From positions 60,264,001 to 60,328,000 of the forward strand of contig CM114272.1 of assembly GCA_050084515.1 (NCBI GenBank): 64,000 bases of DNA, written 5' to 3'. Shown here in pieces: positions 10,491 through 21,219 of the stretch. Within the stretch, counting starts at the first letter, position 1; the number at the start of each line of letters is the position of its first letter. The position numbers and the translations under genes were made by a program. The notes beneath the pieces were generated by a model. The model was not told where the DNA came from. It did no database searches and was given only the letters and a program-made list of their open reading frames with translations. The stretch is from Blasia pusilla. Taxonomy: Eukaryota > Marchantiophyta > Marchantiopsida > Blasiales.

Positions 10491-12729
10491 TTGGTAGGAA
10501 TGCTACTCCATAAACCACCTACGTCACATTACTATGACTCCTTCGATGTATAAGTCGAAACCATCAGTCTAGGCTTCTCCTCATATAAGAAGGCCAATCA
10601 TATTAATAGTGCTGAGAGAAGTGGATATTTAGAATCCAACATAACAGGGTTTTTGTGGTGCCGAGGAATTTTGAGAAGTTTCAATTTTTTTAGTATATAG
10701 GACTAGAAAGATCTTTTGTAAGTTAAAAGTAGTTTAGGGAAGTACTTTAGTAAGAAGAATTTAGAAAGTTAGAAAGAAATGAAGAAGGAGTGTACGTTAA
10801 AGAGTCCTCATAAAGAATATTGAAGTTAGTCGAGGCCCTAAGGAGAGGAAGTCATGAAGACTATAAGACTAGTGTTTGCAAAGACAGAACTTTTCCAAAG
10901 AAGTAACAAAGAGATTTTTCAGGTCTTCATGAAGGTATTGTGAGGAACGAAAATGAAGATCTTTGTATAAAGGATTTTCGAGAAGACTACAGTGGAAGAC
11001 AAAGACAAAAGTACAGTGTGAGAACTCTGTAAACTATGAGGAGAAGAGACCTTGGAAGAGGACTTTTTGAGAAGAAAAAAACCTCGTGGACATATCTTGA
11101 CGAAGATATCTTTGAGAAAGACATGTAGTTAGAGAAGTACATGAGTAAGAGTAAATAGAGATGCAAGTGAGATTGCTTGAATCTTTAGAAGTCAAATTTA
11201 TAGGGATTAGCTAGGGAGGCGCATAAGAAGGGATCATGGAGTTAGAAGTAGGAGAATCATTGGTCTAGTTAGGCATTGAGAATTGAATAGGTAGGAAGCT
11301 TATTAGAGACTTCTTCACATCTTGAGGGAAGGAGGATGCATGAGTAGTATAAAAAGAGCATGTAGGAAGTAATATGTAATATTTTGACAACTCCTTGTTA
11401 GGGAGGACGTCCTAATGGCTGAACCACAACTAGAAGGAGTTGTGTGTATATTCAAGGATCTCGTGACCTCTTGATGAGGCAATAAAGTTTCTATATTGGT
11501 ATGCTATGCATTTGGAGGTGATAGTCTTGATTTGATTGTAGACGCATGATTATGATTCTTGTGAGTAGTTGGATCAAGAGGAATAGAAGAGTTCTTGGAT
11601 GAGTGACCACACTTTGTTAGACAATTTGCTCCAGAATCAAGCACACCTCACCCAAAATCAACAACAAAGTGCCCGTGCACTCGTTGTCTTGCCTGCACTC
11701 AATCAGGTCACGATTGACAGTGATTTCCTCATCAGAATTGTGTCACGAACTCCGTCCCTACAATTTGATCCTTAATTGCTCCACTCGTGAGCAACTCCAT
11801 CAGGACTGAGAAGCCTCCCCCTCTTCAAATCATGTCAAATCTGTCGCATTGCACAGATTTCTAAATTCTCAACATCTCACTTAGATTTCAACAATTCTTT
11901 TGTCCCATGTCCCCCCACATGGTCAGGATACACTAGCTTGCAATTCATGCAAATCCCACAACACCACAATTATGCTCTACACCACAAATTGAGTCACACG
12001 TTCTCTTCTGTTGAGAACCAATGGGCATCTCCTTAATATCTAAATTTGAATACACACTGTAGAATCTATGAAATTTGCAATCCACCCTGCTTCATCCAAG
12101 TATCCATATTCATGAATCACATACACACTGGTGTAACAACAAGAGAAATTGTACACAAGTACTCCCAAAATATTTGTGATCTTCTTTATTGATCGCTCCT
12201 AGCCCATTCTTCAAGAGAGAATCGAGGCTCAATACATGCCAGATGCAGTGTATCACGGATCCCAACAAGGGTCTGCAATCCCCTTGGGCACCTCCATGGG
12301 TGACTTCTACACACAGGTCATCTCCCTCCTAACAGGTCACTACCCACCTGTAGTACACACATACTAGTTCCCTACACATGTGGTCCGCTCATGAGACCAA
12401 CTACCAGCTAACCCATGACCCTATAGGTCAAAGTGGAACCATACATGACTGGGAAGGTCAACCTCTCCAAGGTTACCACTCCTCATAAATGGAAGTGTGA
12501 CCTACACTCTTAGGTCACCTCCTAAGAGCAGGTCACATATAACCTCTCAAAATAGGAAAGTACAAGATCCCTCTAAGGCCTCGATACTAACTTGCCCTAC
12601 GCCTCATCTACCATGAGAGCTCTTGTATGCTACAGGTCTCCCTTCCTACACCAACATTCATGCAATCGCATAATTACTAGCATCAGTATGCACCTTGAAT
12701 AATTTGTTGAACTCCCATTGCTTCCGCAC
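10491..12729. other. Intergenic or retrotransposon-derived, no gene seen
   Basis: No protein family recognised. The part at 11330-11560 has features of a retrotransposon LTR or leader (a TATA-like 'tataaaaag' at about 11349 and an 'aataaa' at about 11480), but no partner repeat was identified. The part at 12310-12545 is dense in AGGTCA words. Confidence 0.35.
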
Positions 12730-13013
12730 TGGCTCCTACGATAGGATCTCCTTGGCTTGGTCGAATGCTTTATTCACTTCTTGGATCCATGTCGTGCTAG
12801 CAAACTTTGCGGTCCAATCTGTAAGAGGTCTCACTATTCCCAAAAAGTTTCTCACATAAGTTCGGTAAAAGTACACTGTTGTGATAAGATCTCCTTGACT
12901 CGGTTGAACACCTCATTCACTTCTTGGATCCATGTTGTGTTAGAAAACTTTGAAATCCAATCAGTAAGAGGTCTCAGTATTCTTGAAAATTTTCTCACAT
13001 AAGTCTAGTAAAA

Positions 13014-13800
13014 CTACGTCACTCCGATGAATCTCCTTATCCCCATCATTGTAGAAAGCGGTTTCCACTTAGAAATTGCTTTCACTTTACCCTTGTCTTG
13101 ACTTACTCCATCTGCACTTACCATATGACCCCAAAACTTGATCTTTCTGAGCCCAAATTTGTTCTCCACATTTGCGTATAGCTTGTTTGCGGTAAGTTTT
13201 GACAACACCGCCATCAAATATCAAGCGTGCTCTTCTAGTGACTTTGAATAGATCAATATGTCATCAATATAGATGACACATACGCATCCATCTCCTTATG
13301 AAAGATGGAGTTCATAATTGTGGTGAACTTCAGAGGTGCATTACACAAACCGAAGAGCATCACAACAAACTCAAATGAGCCATATCTTGTACTAGATCCG
13401 CATCCTTCTCTACATCAGCTTCCGCTATCCGAATCCGGTAATATCGTGACTTCAAGTCAATCCTACTGAAGTAGTTAGCTTGTAACAATCTATCAAAAGA
13501 GGATAGTTATTCCTCATCGTCACTTTGTTGAACGCACGGTAATCAACATAGAGTCTTAACTTCCCATATGCATCCTTCTTCTTCAGAAAGAAAACCGGCA
13601 CCCCATAAGGTCACTTGCTAGTTCAAATATAACCCCTTTACCAAGAGCTCACCTAAGTACTTCTTTAACTCAAAAAGCTCAACTTGATTAGGTCTATATG
13701 GGGCCTTTAAAGGTGGTTGAGATCCTCTAATCACCTCTTATGATCGACGGCCTTATATGGTGGAAATTCAATCGAAAGCTCATTCATCAAGACATCATCA
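13014..13800 (-). pseudogene. Gypsy reverse transcriptase remnant
   Basis: Broken RT of the element at 12730-15616. The recognisable motifs are the [13 protein letters not shown] palm segment at about 13440-13480 and the post-palm segment at 13080-13210. The catalytic YxDD box is not preserved in a readable form. Non-functional. Confidence 0.6.
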
Positions 13801-14125
13801 AATTCCTTTACTACCATCTTGAGTATTTACGGGATTCCCCTCAAAGTTGAGTCCTGATCTCCACGTTTCTTGCTTGTAGTCTTTACTTGTCTCACAAGAC
13901 AGAGAAACCCATCTTCCATCTTAGTTTGACTTTTCCTCGTAGTGGCATTCACCAACTCCTTCTTCATAGGAACCTCACAAATTAATCTCACTCGCAAGTG
14001 TTTTCCTTTCACAAAGATGCTCAACCTTAATGTTCTTCTCCTCATCCCTACCTGATACGCGTCCAAGAATTTTTTCACTAAGACTCCTTTGATCCCATCC
14101 ATATTGCACATAGTGAAGTTCTCCT

Positions 14126-14560
14126 TCAACTCGAATACTCCCATCCAAAGGTTAACCCCAAAACTAACTCTGAGGTCGGGTGAGATTTGCCTCTAGCAAA
14201 GCCCACCTGCATGAGTTCGTCCATCTTAGTGGTTGAAAAATCCAACTCCTTCATGATTCTCATACTCAATAAAGAGTGTGAAGCACTTGTATCAACGAGT
14301 AACATCACATCATGATTAGGAATATTTGATCTTAGATACACAAGATGGGGTGTTGTTTTCATGACTTGAAGGGACGTTTTTAGACCTCCCATCGACAAAT
14401 ACTTAGCAGCAAACGAAATCATACTCCAATCACTCATCTTAGGCTTTGAGAAATCTTTGGCCATTTGACTACACTCACCACAATTGTAGCAATTCACTTT
14501 GCCGCTCGTCGACTTTGGATGTTGCGCCCCTTTCAACTTCGTGTTGGATTCCACTCATTT
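14126..14560 (-). pseudogene. Gypsy gag zinc knuckle and protease remnant
   Basis: A 142-codon open stretch. CX2C then a degenerate knuckle is followed about 60 residues later by the protease core MLLVDTSASHSLLS. In active retropepsins this reads DTGA or DSGA; here the glycine is lost. Part of the element at 12730-15616. Confidence 0.6.
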
Positions 14561-15600
14561 TTTGTCAGGGTAAGGGACTCTCCTTAGTCGCGCTCACCCC
14601 CACTCGAGACCCTCTTGGATGCCTCTTTGTTTATCAATATCTTTGAAAAATCTTTCTACTCAAAGGGTTGTTGGACTTCGACCTCATCGACGTTATCGTT
14701 CCCTATCCACTCCGCCAATTTCAAAAGTTCCGCGCACGTCTTTGGTAACTCTGGCATTCAAAAGAGGGCCTTCTCTGCACTATATTTAAGTCCACTAAAG
14801 AAGATGAACTTCTTTGTGAACTCATCCATCTTAGGGTGTGAGATCAATTTTGCAGTGAGCTCCGGCATATTAGGAACCCACTCTGCCGCAAACGCACGAA
14901 CTCTATTTCGGAGTGAAGGGATCATCAATGAACACCTTGAACTCCTCCCAATTTAGAGATAATCCACTAGTTAAATTTTCTTCTTGATGAGTTGTCCACC
15001 ACTTGAACCATGATCCTTCACGAACATGAATGCCATGGTAACATTATCCTGCTCTTCTGCCCTTTGCACCTCAAAGTATTGCTCCAACTCCGTGAGGAAC
15101 TGCTTCACTTTTCAAGAATTCCCCATTTCAGTGAATGGCGTTGGCAACTTTGTCTAAAATAGCTTCTTGTTGGAACTAGAAGCTCTATCTAATTCAAGCT
15201 CCGCAATCCGCTTGCTCAGTTGGGTCATCATCTTTGACATAAAGCTTCATCAAGTCCATCATTTGGACCTAGAATATCAGGTCACTTAGGATTAGAGTCT
15301 GCAGCCCCGTGGAAGGATTCACATTTGAGACATCCTCATGCTTGGAGCTAGTCGGTATCTTCGATGTCCTACTCTCCTTCTCTGGCTCCTGATCCAATAT
15401 TGGTTCGTTTCTTGGATTTTTTTGCTTAAGTCGACGCTTCCGCGGTTCTTCACCTTTGGTCATCATCCTCAAGCCCTATTCCATTTAGATCTCCTCCTTC
15501 TCTCTTGCATCCCTCCCCAAGCGTCTAGGTCTCACTACTACCTTGAGTTCTCTTAAAGCGTCTAATTGCTCCTACGACCTCAAGTCCATGCTCACTAAAG

Positions 15601-15616
15601 GCTCACTATGATACCA
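15601..15616 (-). promoter_or_regulatory. Primer-binding-site-like sequence
   Basis: On the minus strand it reads TGGTATCATAGTGAGC, close to the initiator-Met tRNA primer site common in plant gypsy elements. It sits just upstream (in element sense) of the gag remnant, as expected. Confidence 0.5.
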
Positions 15617-16329
15617 CTTGTCCTACGCCTACTCCTCTTGAAAGTCTATCCTTCCATCCATCCATCAACTCTGTTTGTTCATGCATTCTATGTCGTGCGC
15701 CTCTACATCAATCTCAAGTGTTGCGAAAGCTTTCATTCAGCAAGACATGTTCACACTACTGATTTGCACCCAAACACACTCACATTAGTCGTTTCTAGGT
15801 CCATCAGCCTTCCAGCTCCTCGAGTTCTCAACTCCGGCCATACACCAAGCTCAACCTTCCTAATTCCTCACTTCCCAACATGGTGAAGGTCTTCCTAGAC
15901 TTGGGACAAAGACTACTATATCTTTCCAAACCTCTAGATATAGCAACATGGGAAGATTACATAATCAAACCCATGAGCATGTGGATTCAAGATCTTATAG
16001 GTTTATAATGACCAAATGGTAAAGCTCAATGTACGCTATATATCTAAACCTCTTACATATGGGAGAATTTATAGAGTTATGGATGAATGTAGCTATTTAA
16101 CATGTTATTGAGCTTGAATTATGATTACCAAAGCCTTTTAGCTCAACTTTGATTCAAAATTGATCAGTTTGAGGGGATTTATAGGCTAGGATTGCAATTC
16201 CCATTGTAGTGCAAGAAAATTGAGCACGCACCTCTAATCTATATGTAGAAAGTCATACAAGTTATGTTTTTGTCTGACCTCACCTTGTAAGTGTGAGGTA
16301 ATGAGTGCCAACGACATACGTTACTCGAT
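15617..16329. other. No gene seen; possible LTR remnant
   Basis: By position the first few hundred bases could be the 5' LTR of the gypsy element at 12730-15616, but I found no matching 3' copy. The rest is unassigned spacer. Confidence 0.35.
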
Positions 16330-16700
16330 TCTAGAATCTTGAAGGAAAGAATCTTGATGGATAGTGAGAAGGAGGAATTGAGGTTGAAACTACAACCACC
16401 ACCTTTTATGAAAGAATTAAGAGGATTCCTTGGGCATAAAGGATATTACATGAGATTTGTATTTTAGTACGTATGTGTCGCTATGCTAGAAAGTTTTTCT
16501 AAGTAACATTTGTAGGCTGAGGTAACCTCTCTACATAAGTTACGAACTAGGATAAGGTGGTATGAGTTTTTGTGGATTCTAAGGCAAGCACTAATTATCC
16601 TTCACTTTACATTGTCACGTCTTCTAGGATAGATCGGCGAAATCTAGAAGAGCGTCTTCGGAGATACTAGAGGACAATCTCAAGAGGTTGAGGATGACTT
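16330..16700 (+). pseudogene. Gypsy RT thumb fragment plus adjoining repeat
   Basis: At about 16393-16480 the plus strand reads PPPFMKELRGFLGHKGYYMRF, which matches the conserved region after the RT palm in Ty3/gypsy (ELRSFLGLAGYYRRF in typical members). The segment 16620-16700 recurs in similar form at 57175-57250. It is an isolated fragment on the opposite strand to the neighbouring gypsy elements. Confidence 0.55.
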
Positions 16701-16995
16701 GTTGAGGCCATGGATAACTTGAGAGACCAAGTTTCCCCTTCATTTCCGCTCATTTAGAGCTATATTGAGGAACTTATTATTTTAGGTAAGTTACTATTTT
16801 GGTATAGTTGACTTTCTACTTTGGGAAGTGGCCTTTGACCCGCTACAGCAAGTCAAGAGCCAAAGAGGTAACTTGCAAACATAGGTTACCGTGAAGAGGG
16901 AAGGGGGTATACCTCCAAGAGAGAGAGCTTGAGCACTCCGTCTCTCTTTGTTCAACCTCTTGGCATGAGGCGGCGAAGCTATGATCCTCCTTGCC

Positions 16996-17140
16996 TTGTG
17001 TGTGTTGTGCGCATACATATCGCTACGCAACATACATCGCTGGTCACATCTACACCACACAACACCGATCTTCCCCACACACGGGTCGATCCACACATGT
17101 ACAAAAATCAACTCATACATATACATGGAGATCACACAAC
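16996..17140 (-). repeat. Direct repeat A, outer copy
   Basis: About 140 bp that recur, nearly identical and in the same orientation, at 17628-17760. The two copies bracket the LTR at 17141-17621. Read on the minus strand the repeat begins TGTGTGATCTCC. A shorter related stretch lies at about 26430-26465. Confidence 0.75.
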
Positions 17141-17621
17141 AAAAATAAAGAGTAGAAAAAAAGACACACCCGGCCTAAAACTCCACTCCTCAATCTACAT
17201 CGGCATATCGAGCCTCGTCCACCCTGTGCTATCAAGGAATCCGGACGCTAGCACCCTAGTCCTAGCTCACACACATACAAGGGAGGTGCTCCAACGGCCC
17301 AACATGAGAAAGATGGCTTAGGAAAGCCATCTTCCTCTCTTATATAGGGTTGGGAAGAGCCAAAAGTCTCTTCCCCTAAAAATAGCCCTTCCCTTGGTAA
17401 CCTGCGCGCACAGGTTACCAAGGGTGGATGACTTGGTCAACAAGTCATCCGGCTGTGAAAGACCTTAACATGAAAGTTGTGAGAAACGACGTTCCTGACA
17501 CAATGGACCTATCCTCAACCTCATCCGACACCGTGGGACAAAGTTACACTCAAGATAGTATGTTGGCTCCTACGCCCTATCCACGATAGATCTCGGCCTA
17601 TCGGCTACTTAGATGTGACAG
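17141..17621 (-). repeat. 3' LTR of DNMT-gypsy copy 1
   Basis: About 480 bp, closely matching 25744-26225 and, inverted, 60885-61366. On the minus strand it starts TGTCACATCTAAG and contains a TATATAAG promoter box (17339-17346). The outer end reads CAAC where the right-hand LTR has the canonical TG (plus strand), so its terminal dinucleotide is lost or replaced by the flanking repeat A. Confidence 0.85.
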
Positions 17622-17627
17622 CTGTCG

Positions 17628-17760
17628 TGCGCATACATATCGCTACACAACATACATCGTTGGTCACATCTACACCACACAACACCGATCTTCCCCACAC
17701 ACGGGTTGATCCACACATGTACAAAAATCAACTCGTACATATACATGGAGATCACACAAC
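17628..17760 (-). repeat. Direct repeat A, inner copy
   Basis: Second copy of the repeat at 16996-17140, between the LTR and the end of pol. It directly follows (in element sense) a purine run AGGGGGGCG at 17761-17770. That run looks like the polypurine tract which should precede the LTR, so this repeat sits where U3 should begin. Confidence 0.75.
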
Positions 17761-17836
17761 CGCCCCCCTAGCTGGCAGTTGGATCCCCCCAACTCCAGAT
17801 AGAAAATATCACATCTCTCTGACATGACCTACTACC

Positions 17837-18391
17837 CTATACACATCTCGGACACATCGATCGTCCCGTGGGAACCACTTCAAGAGGGGAGGTCAGACAT
17901 GACATATGCCACCCTCGAGAACAACCATCACATATCAACATGGTGGCTGCACCCCTTGTAGATCCGCACAACATACACCTCAAGCTTGCAGGTACCACTG
18001 CCAAGCTCGGATCCACCGTCCCATCTACGTTCGGAAGATGACATGGCACACAATTGCGCACATGATCCTTCCAAACCATACCATCCCGTTCCTCCAACAT
18101 GAGGACTTCGGTCGGTAATACCTCGCGCACACATAGGATCGTGCGCCCTGCAGTGACATCTAGCGTCGTGGGTGCCGCCTGCTGTAAATACACGTAATGT
18201 CCAGGATGAAACCTCCTTATCCCTGGATGATAACCTCTTCCACGAATGGTCGCATCCCTCAATGTATCTCTATGCTGGGCAATAGCTAAGTTCTCAAAGG
18301 CCATAGGCATAACGCTACGAAAAACTTCTGCCCTCTGAGAACATGCTTGTATCCACACATCTGGATCATCAAGATCTAACACCTCCGCCAT
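17837..18391 (-). pseudogene. Integrase C-terminal region with PHD finger (DNMT-gypsy)
   Basis: 184 codons. The first half holds the SH3-like integrase tail (GYHPGIRRFHPGHYVYL, then a segment ending KDHVRNCVPCHLP). The last 45 residues (about 17840-17975) form a PHD-type zinc finger: CMLCGS.., LICDGCSRGWHMSC.., then CPRC at the end. This is the Cys4-His-Cys3 pattern with the tryptophan near the histidine that PHD fingers use to cage methyl-lysine. Chromoviruses normally carry a chromodomain here. I infer targeting of integration to a histone mark. It is open to its stop but frameshifted from upstream pol, so classed as broken. Confidence 0.8.
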
Positions 18392-18397
18392 GTCACG

Positions 18398-18830
18398 TCA
18401 AATCACTGTAGATAAATCTGGCTCTCTCCCAAAGAGCAAAAAGTACGGTGAAAATGACGCAAAGGATTCCTGCCAACTAAAGCGATAACCCATAGCCAAC
18501 CATGGCAACTGTAGATCCCACTCCCTCAACTGTCCCCGCTGCAAGCCATACTTGCGCAATCCTCTCTTCACCGTCTGTACCACTCTCTCCGCCAACCCAT
18601 CCGCCTCAGGATGATCTCTGGATGTGGTGCGGTGATCTATTAGCGCCTGATCACACAAGGCTTGAAACTCTACCCTGAACTCGGTACCCTGGTCAGTCAA
18701 CACCTCTGCTGGTGCACCAAAGTGACCAAGCACACGATCTAGAAACGCATAAGTTGTTCCCTCGCTCGCCTTGTCTGGTAGTGCCACCAACTCTATCCAC
18801 TTGGAGAAATGCTCCGCATGACCAACACGT
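18398..18830 (-). pseudogene. Integrase catalytic core (DNMT-gypsy)
   Basis: DDE-type core: ALPDKASEGTTYAFLDRVLG, then LTDQGTEF (second catalytic Asp) and SRDHPEADGLAERVV (catalytic Glu), ending in YFLLFGREP. The first catalytic Asp is in the SLDFAGPLP segment at about 18850, one frame away, so a single frameshift separates the two parts of integrase. Same frame as the PHD-bearing segment. Confidence 0.85.
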
Positions 18831-18879
18831 ACCTATGATGACGCCCTGTCAATGGCAAAGGTCCCGCAAAGTCTAAACT

Positions 18880-19416
18880 TCACCGATAACCTAAACCCAT
18901 AATCGGCAAAGGATGTAACTGCGGAGTGGGAGCATTGAAGGATGCTCGCACTCTATCACATACCATACATCTAGCCACAAACTGCTGTACCCCAGTATGC
19001 ATGCCACACCACCAATACTGAACCTGGAGTAAGCTGTAAGTACGCTTTACTCTGAAATGTCCCAACTCCTCATGGGCATGTCGCACTACACGTGCTCGCT
19101 GGGAAGGATGAGGTACCACTCGTATCCTACCATCTCCCCATACCCACAAAATGTGAGTCCCCTCCCACCTGAACCTCTTGGCTCTCTGTAGGATCTGATC
19201 CCGCTCCCTAGCACTCACTGTGCTCGCTATGACGCCAGTGCGCAAGAACTCCACAACCTCCACGTCGTCATGGATATCACGACCACCTGTCGCCTCCTCA
19301 CTGACCTCCGGATCCAAAGACTCATCATCCAACCCCACCACTGGAGTCATCACCTGTGGCTGACCTACCATAGTCAACCAACAAAGATAGGCAGATGCAT
19401 GCCAACCGGGCACCAT
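18880..19416 (-). pseudogene. Integrase zinc-binding region (DNMT-gypsy)
   Basis: Open segment of the gag-pol frame. GHFRVKRTYSLLQ and ARCMVCDRVR form the HHCC zinc-binding module of gypsy integrase. It ends at a TGA directly before SLDFAGPLP; relatives have Trp here, so the stop fits a TGG to TGA transition. Confidence 0.85.
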
Positions 19417-19461
19417 CTCCTCATCACTCTCTCCGTTCCATCGAGCTCCCGTGACGTCTCT

Positions 19462-19884
19462 CTAACTCGGACATGGGTTACGACTCAACCCATCCGCATC
19501 CTGGTTCAGCCGACCTGGCCTATGAACCACCTCAAACTCATACTCCTGTAGTAATAGAGCCCACCTGGCAAGCTTTCTCGTAAGCTTGTCGGACTCCATC
19601 AACCACCTCAACGGCTGATGATCAATGATAAGTGTGAAAGGGTTTCCGAATAAATAGCACCTAAAATGTGCCACGGCCCACACTGCAGCCAAGCACTCTC
19701 CCTTGTAGGAGCTGTACTTCACCTCTGCAATGTTGTTCGATCGGCTTGCGTAAGCCACAACGAACTCTCTCTTCTTGTCATCCCTCTGAGTAAGCACTCC
19801 TCCTAGACCCAACATGCTCCAATCCGTATGTAACTGGAATGGGCGACCCCTAACCGGTCTCTGTAAAATGGGTGAGGACGTCAA
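19462..19884 (-). pseudogene. RNase H (DNMT-gypsy)
   Basis: Ty3/gypsy RNase H with FQLHTDWSMLGLGGVLTQ (catalytic Asp), SYKGECLAAVWAVAHFR (catalytic Glu), TLIIDHQPLRWL and the tail RPGRLNQDADGLSR. Same reading frame as RT and methyltransferase; bounded on both sides by single in-frame stops. Confidence 0.9.
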
Positions 19885-19995
19885 CCTGTCCTTGAGCTCC
19901 TAAAATGCTTGCTCTTGATCATCTCCCCATAACCACACGTGATCAAGTCTCGTCAACAAGGTCAAAGACTTTGCGATCGCACTAAAACCCTTGAC

Positions 19996-20913
19996 CTATC
20001 GTCGATAGAAGTTCGCCAGTCCAAGAAATGCCCGGACTCGACTCACATCTGTAGGGCGTGGAATCTGCGCAATAGCCTCTACCTTCGTCTGCTGGACACC
20101 TAAGCCACTTGGATATATGGTGTGTCCCAAGTACTCAATCTGCTCCTGAAAGAATTTGCACTTGCCTGGATGTAACTTCAGTCCATGTAACTGCAATCGC
20201 CGAAACACCTCCTCCAAGTGTCGCTCATAATCCTCAACCGTGGAACTGAAGATAAGAATATCATCTATGTAACATCGTACAAAATCCAAGCCAGCCAGAA
20301 TCCTATCCATCACTCTCTGAAGCTCTGTAGGCGCGTTCTTCAACCCAAATGGTAAGAACCGCCACTGATACAAGCAATCTCTCCCAAACCGATCTATCCC
20401 CCAGAATGCTGTCTTCTCCCTCTCCTCCAACCTGACAGGAAGCTGATGATAGCCAGCACGGAGATCTAAAGTACAAAAGATCTTTGCATGCCCTACCGCA
20501 TCAAAGATCTCCTCAGGAGTAGGCATGGCATACCGATCTGACCTCGTCTGTCGGTTGATAGGACGGTAATCTCCACACATCCGCCTATCCGTCCAATTGC
20601 CATACATATCCTTCTTTTCCGGCATGACTGTGGCAAATGCATACTCCCCATGTGATAACTCCACAAGTCCTGCCTCCAACAAGTCCTGACTCCTGCTCTG
20701 AATCAAGGCTCGCTCCATATCAGAATACCTGTAGGGTCGACCAAAGATCGGCGTATCACTAGCCAACTCAATCCGTATCCCGGGACCCTTCAACGTACCC
20801 AAATCTCTCATACTGAAGGCAAAACAACTAACATGCCCTCTCAGAAACCTATGAACTCGCCGTCGCTCTCCTCCTATTAACTTGAGACCTATCACAGGCT
20901 CCCAAGTCTCCAT
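19996..20913 (-). pseudogene. Reverse transcriptase (DNMT-gypsy)
   Basis: 306 open codons. Motifs in order: RRMCGDYRPINRQTRSD, FCTLDLRAGYHQLPV (first catalytic Asp), WRFLPFGLKNAPTELQ, CYIDDILIFS (YxDD box intact), LHPGKCKFFQEQIEYLGH, RVRAFLGLANFYRR. All RT catalytic residues are present. Stops on both sides make the polyprotein as a whole non-functional in this copy. Confidence 0.9.
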
Positions 20914-21219
20914 CGTGACCTCACTCGGAGAGGACGCAAACTCCGGCTTTGGTTGCTATGTAGCAACCCTAGCCACCTCTGCAACAGCCACTCCACTGTG
21001 ACCTCCTACACCATGCTCCACATCCGAAAAATGAACATGTGCTACTCTAGCCGCCTTCGCACTCTCTGCTCAAACGACGTCCCAGGAAGTCCATGGGTGC
21101 CTATCTCTCCACCTCTCGCCTGACCAATGCCTCATACGGACCACTTCGTGAGGCAATGGTCCAACTTCGTGGGCGTGACGGCATGCATGACACTCGCATC
21201 CGTCTCGCGCCAGCCATAC

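Larger units (their letters stand above)
12730..15616 (-). mobile_element. Degraded Ty3/gypsy retrotransposon
   Basis: Minus-strand remnants in order gag, protease, RT. Gag lies at about 15000-15480. A zinc-knuckle-like CYNCGECSQMAKDF lies near 14480, where the histidine is replaced. A protease remnant has VDTSASHSLLS where the family has DTGA. RT remnants at 13014-13800 include [16 protein letters not shown] and, later, a palm-to-thumb stretch with FGLRKIKFWGHMVSADGV. A tRNA-iMet-like primer site (TGGTATCATAGTGAGC on the minus strand) lies at 15601-15616, which would place the 5' LTR just to its right. Stops and frameshifts are numerous. RNase H and integrase not seen. Confidence 0.7.

Noticed and set aside
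10166-10518. Three overlapping minus-strand frames
   Set aside because: Same reason: they read through the pyrimidine-rich core of a TIR element.
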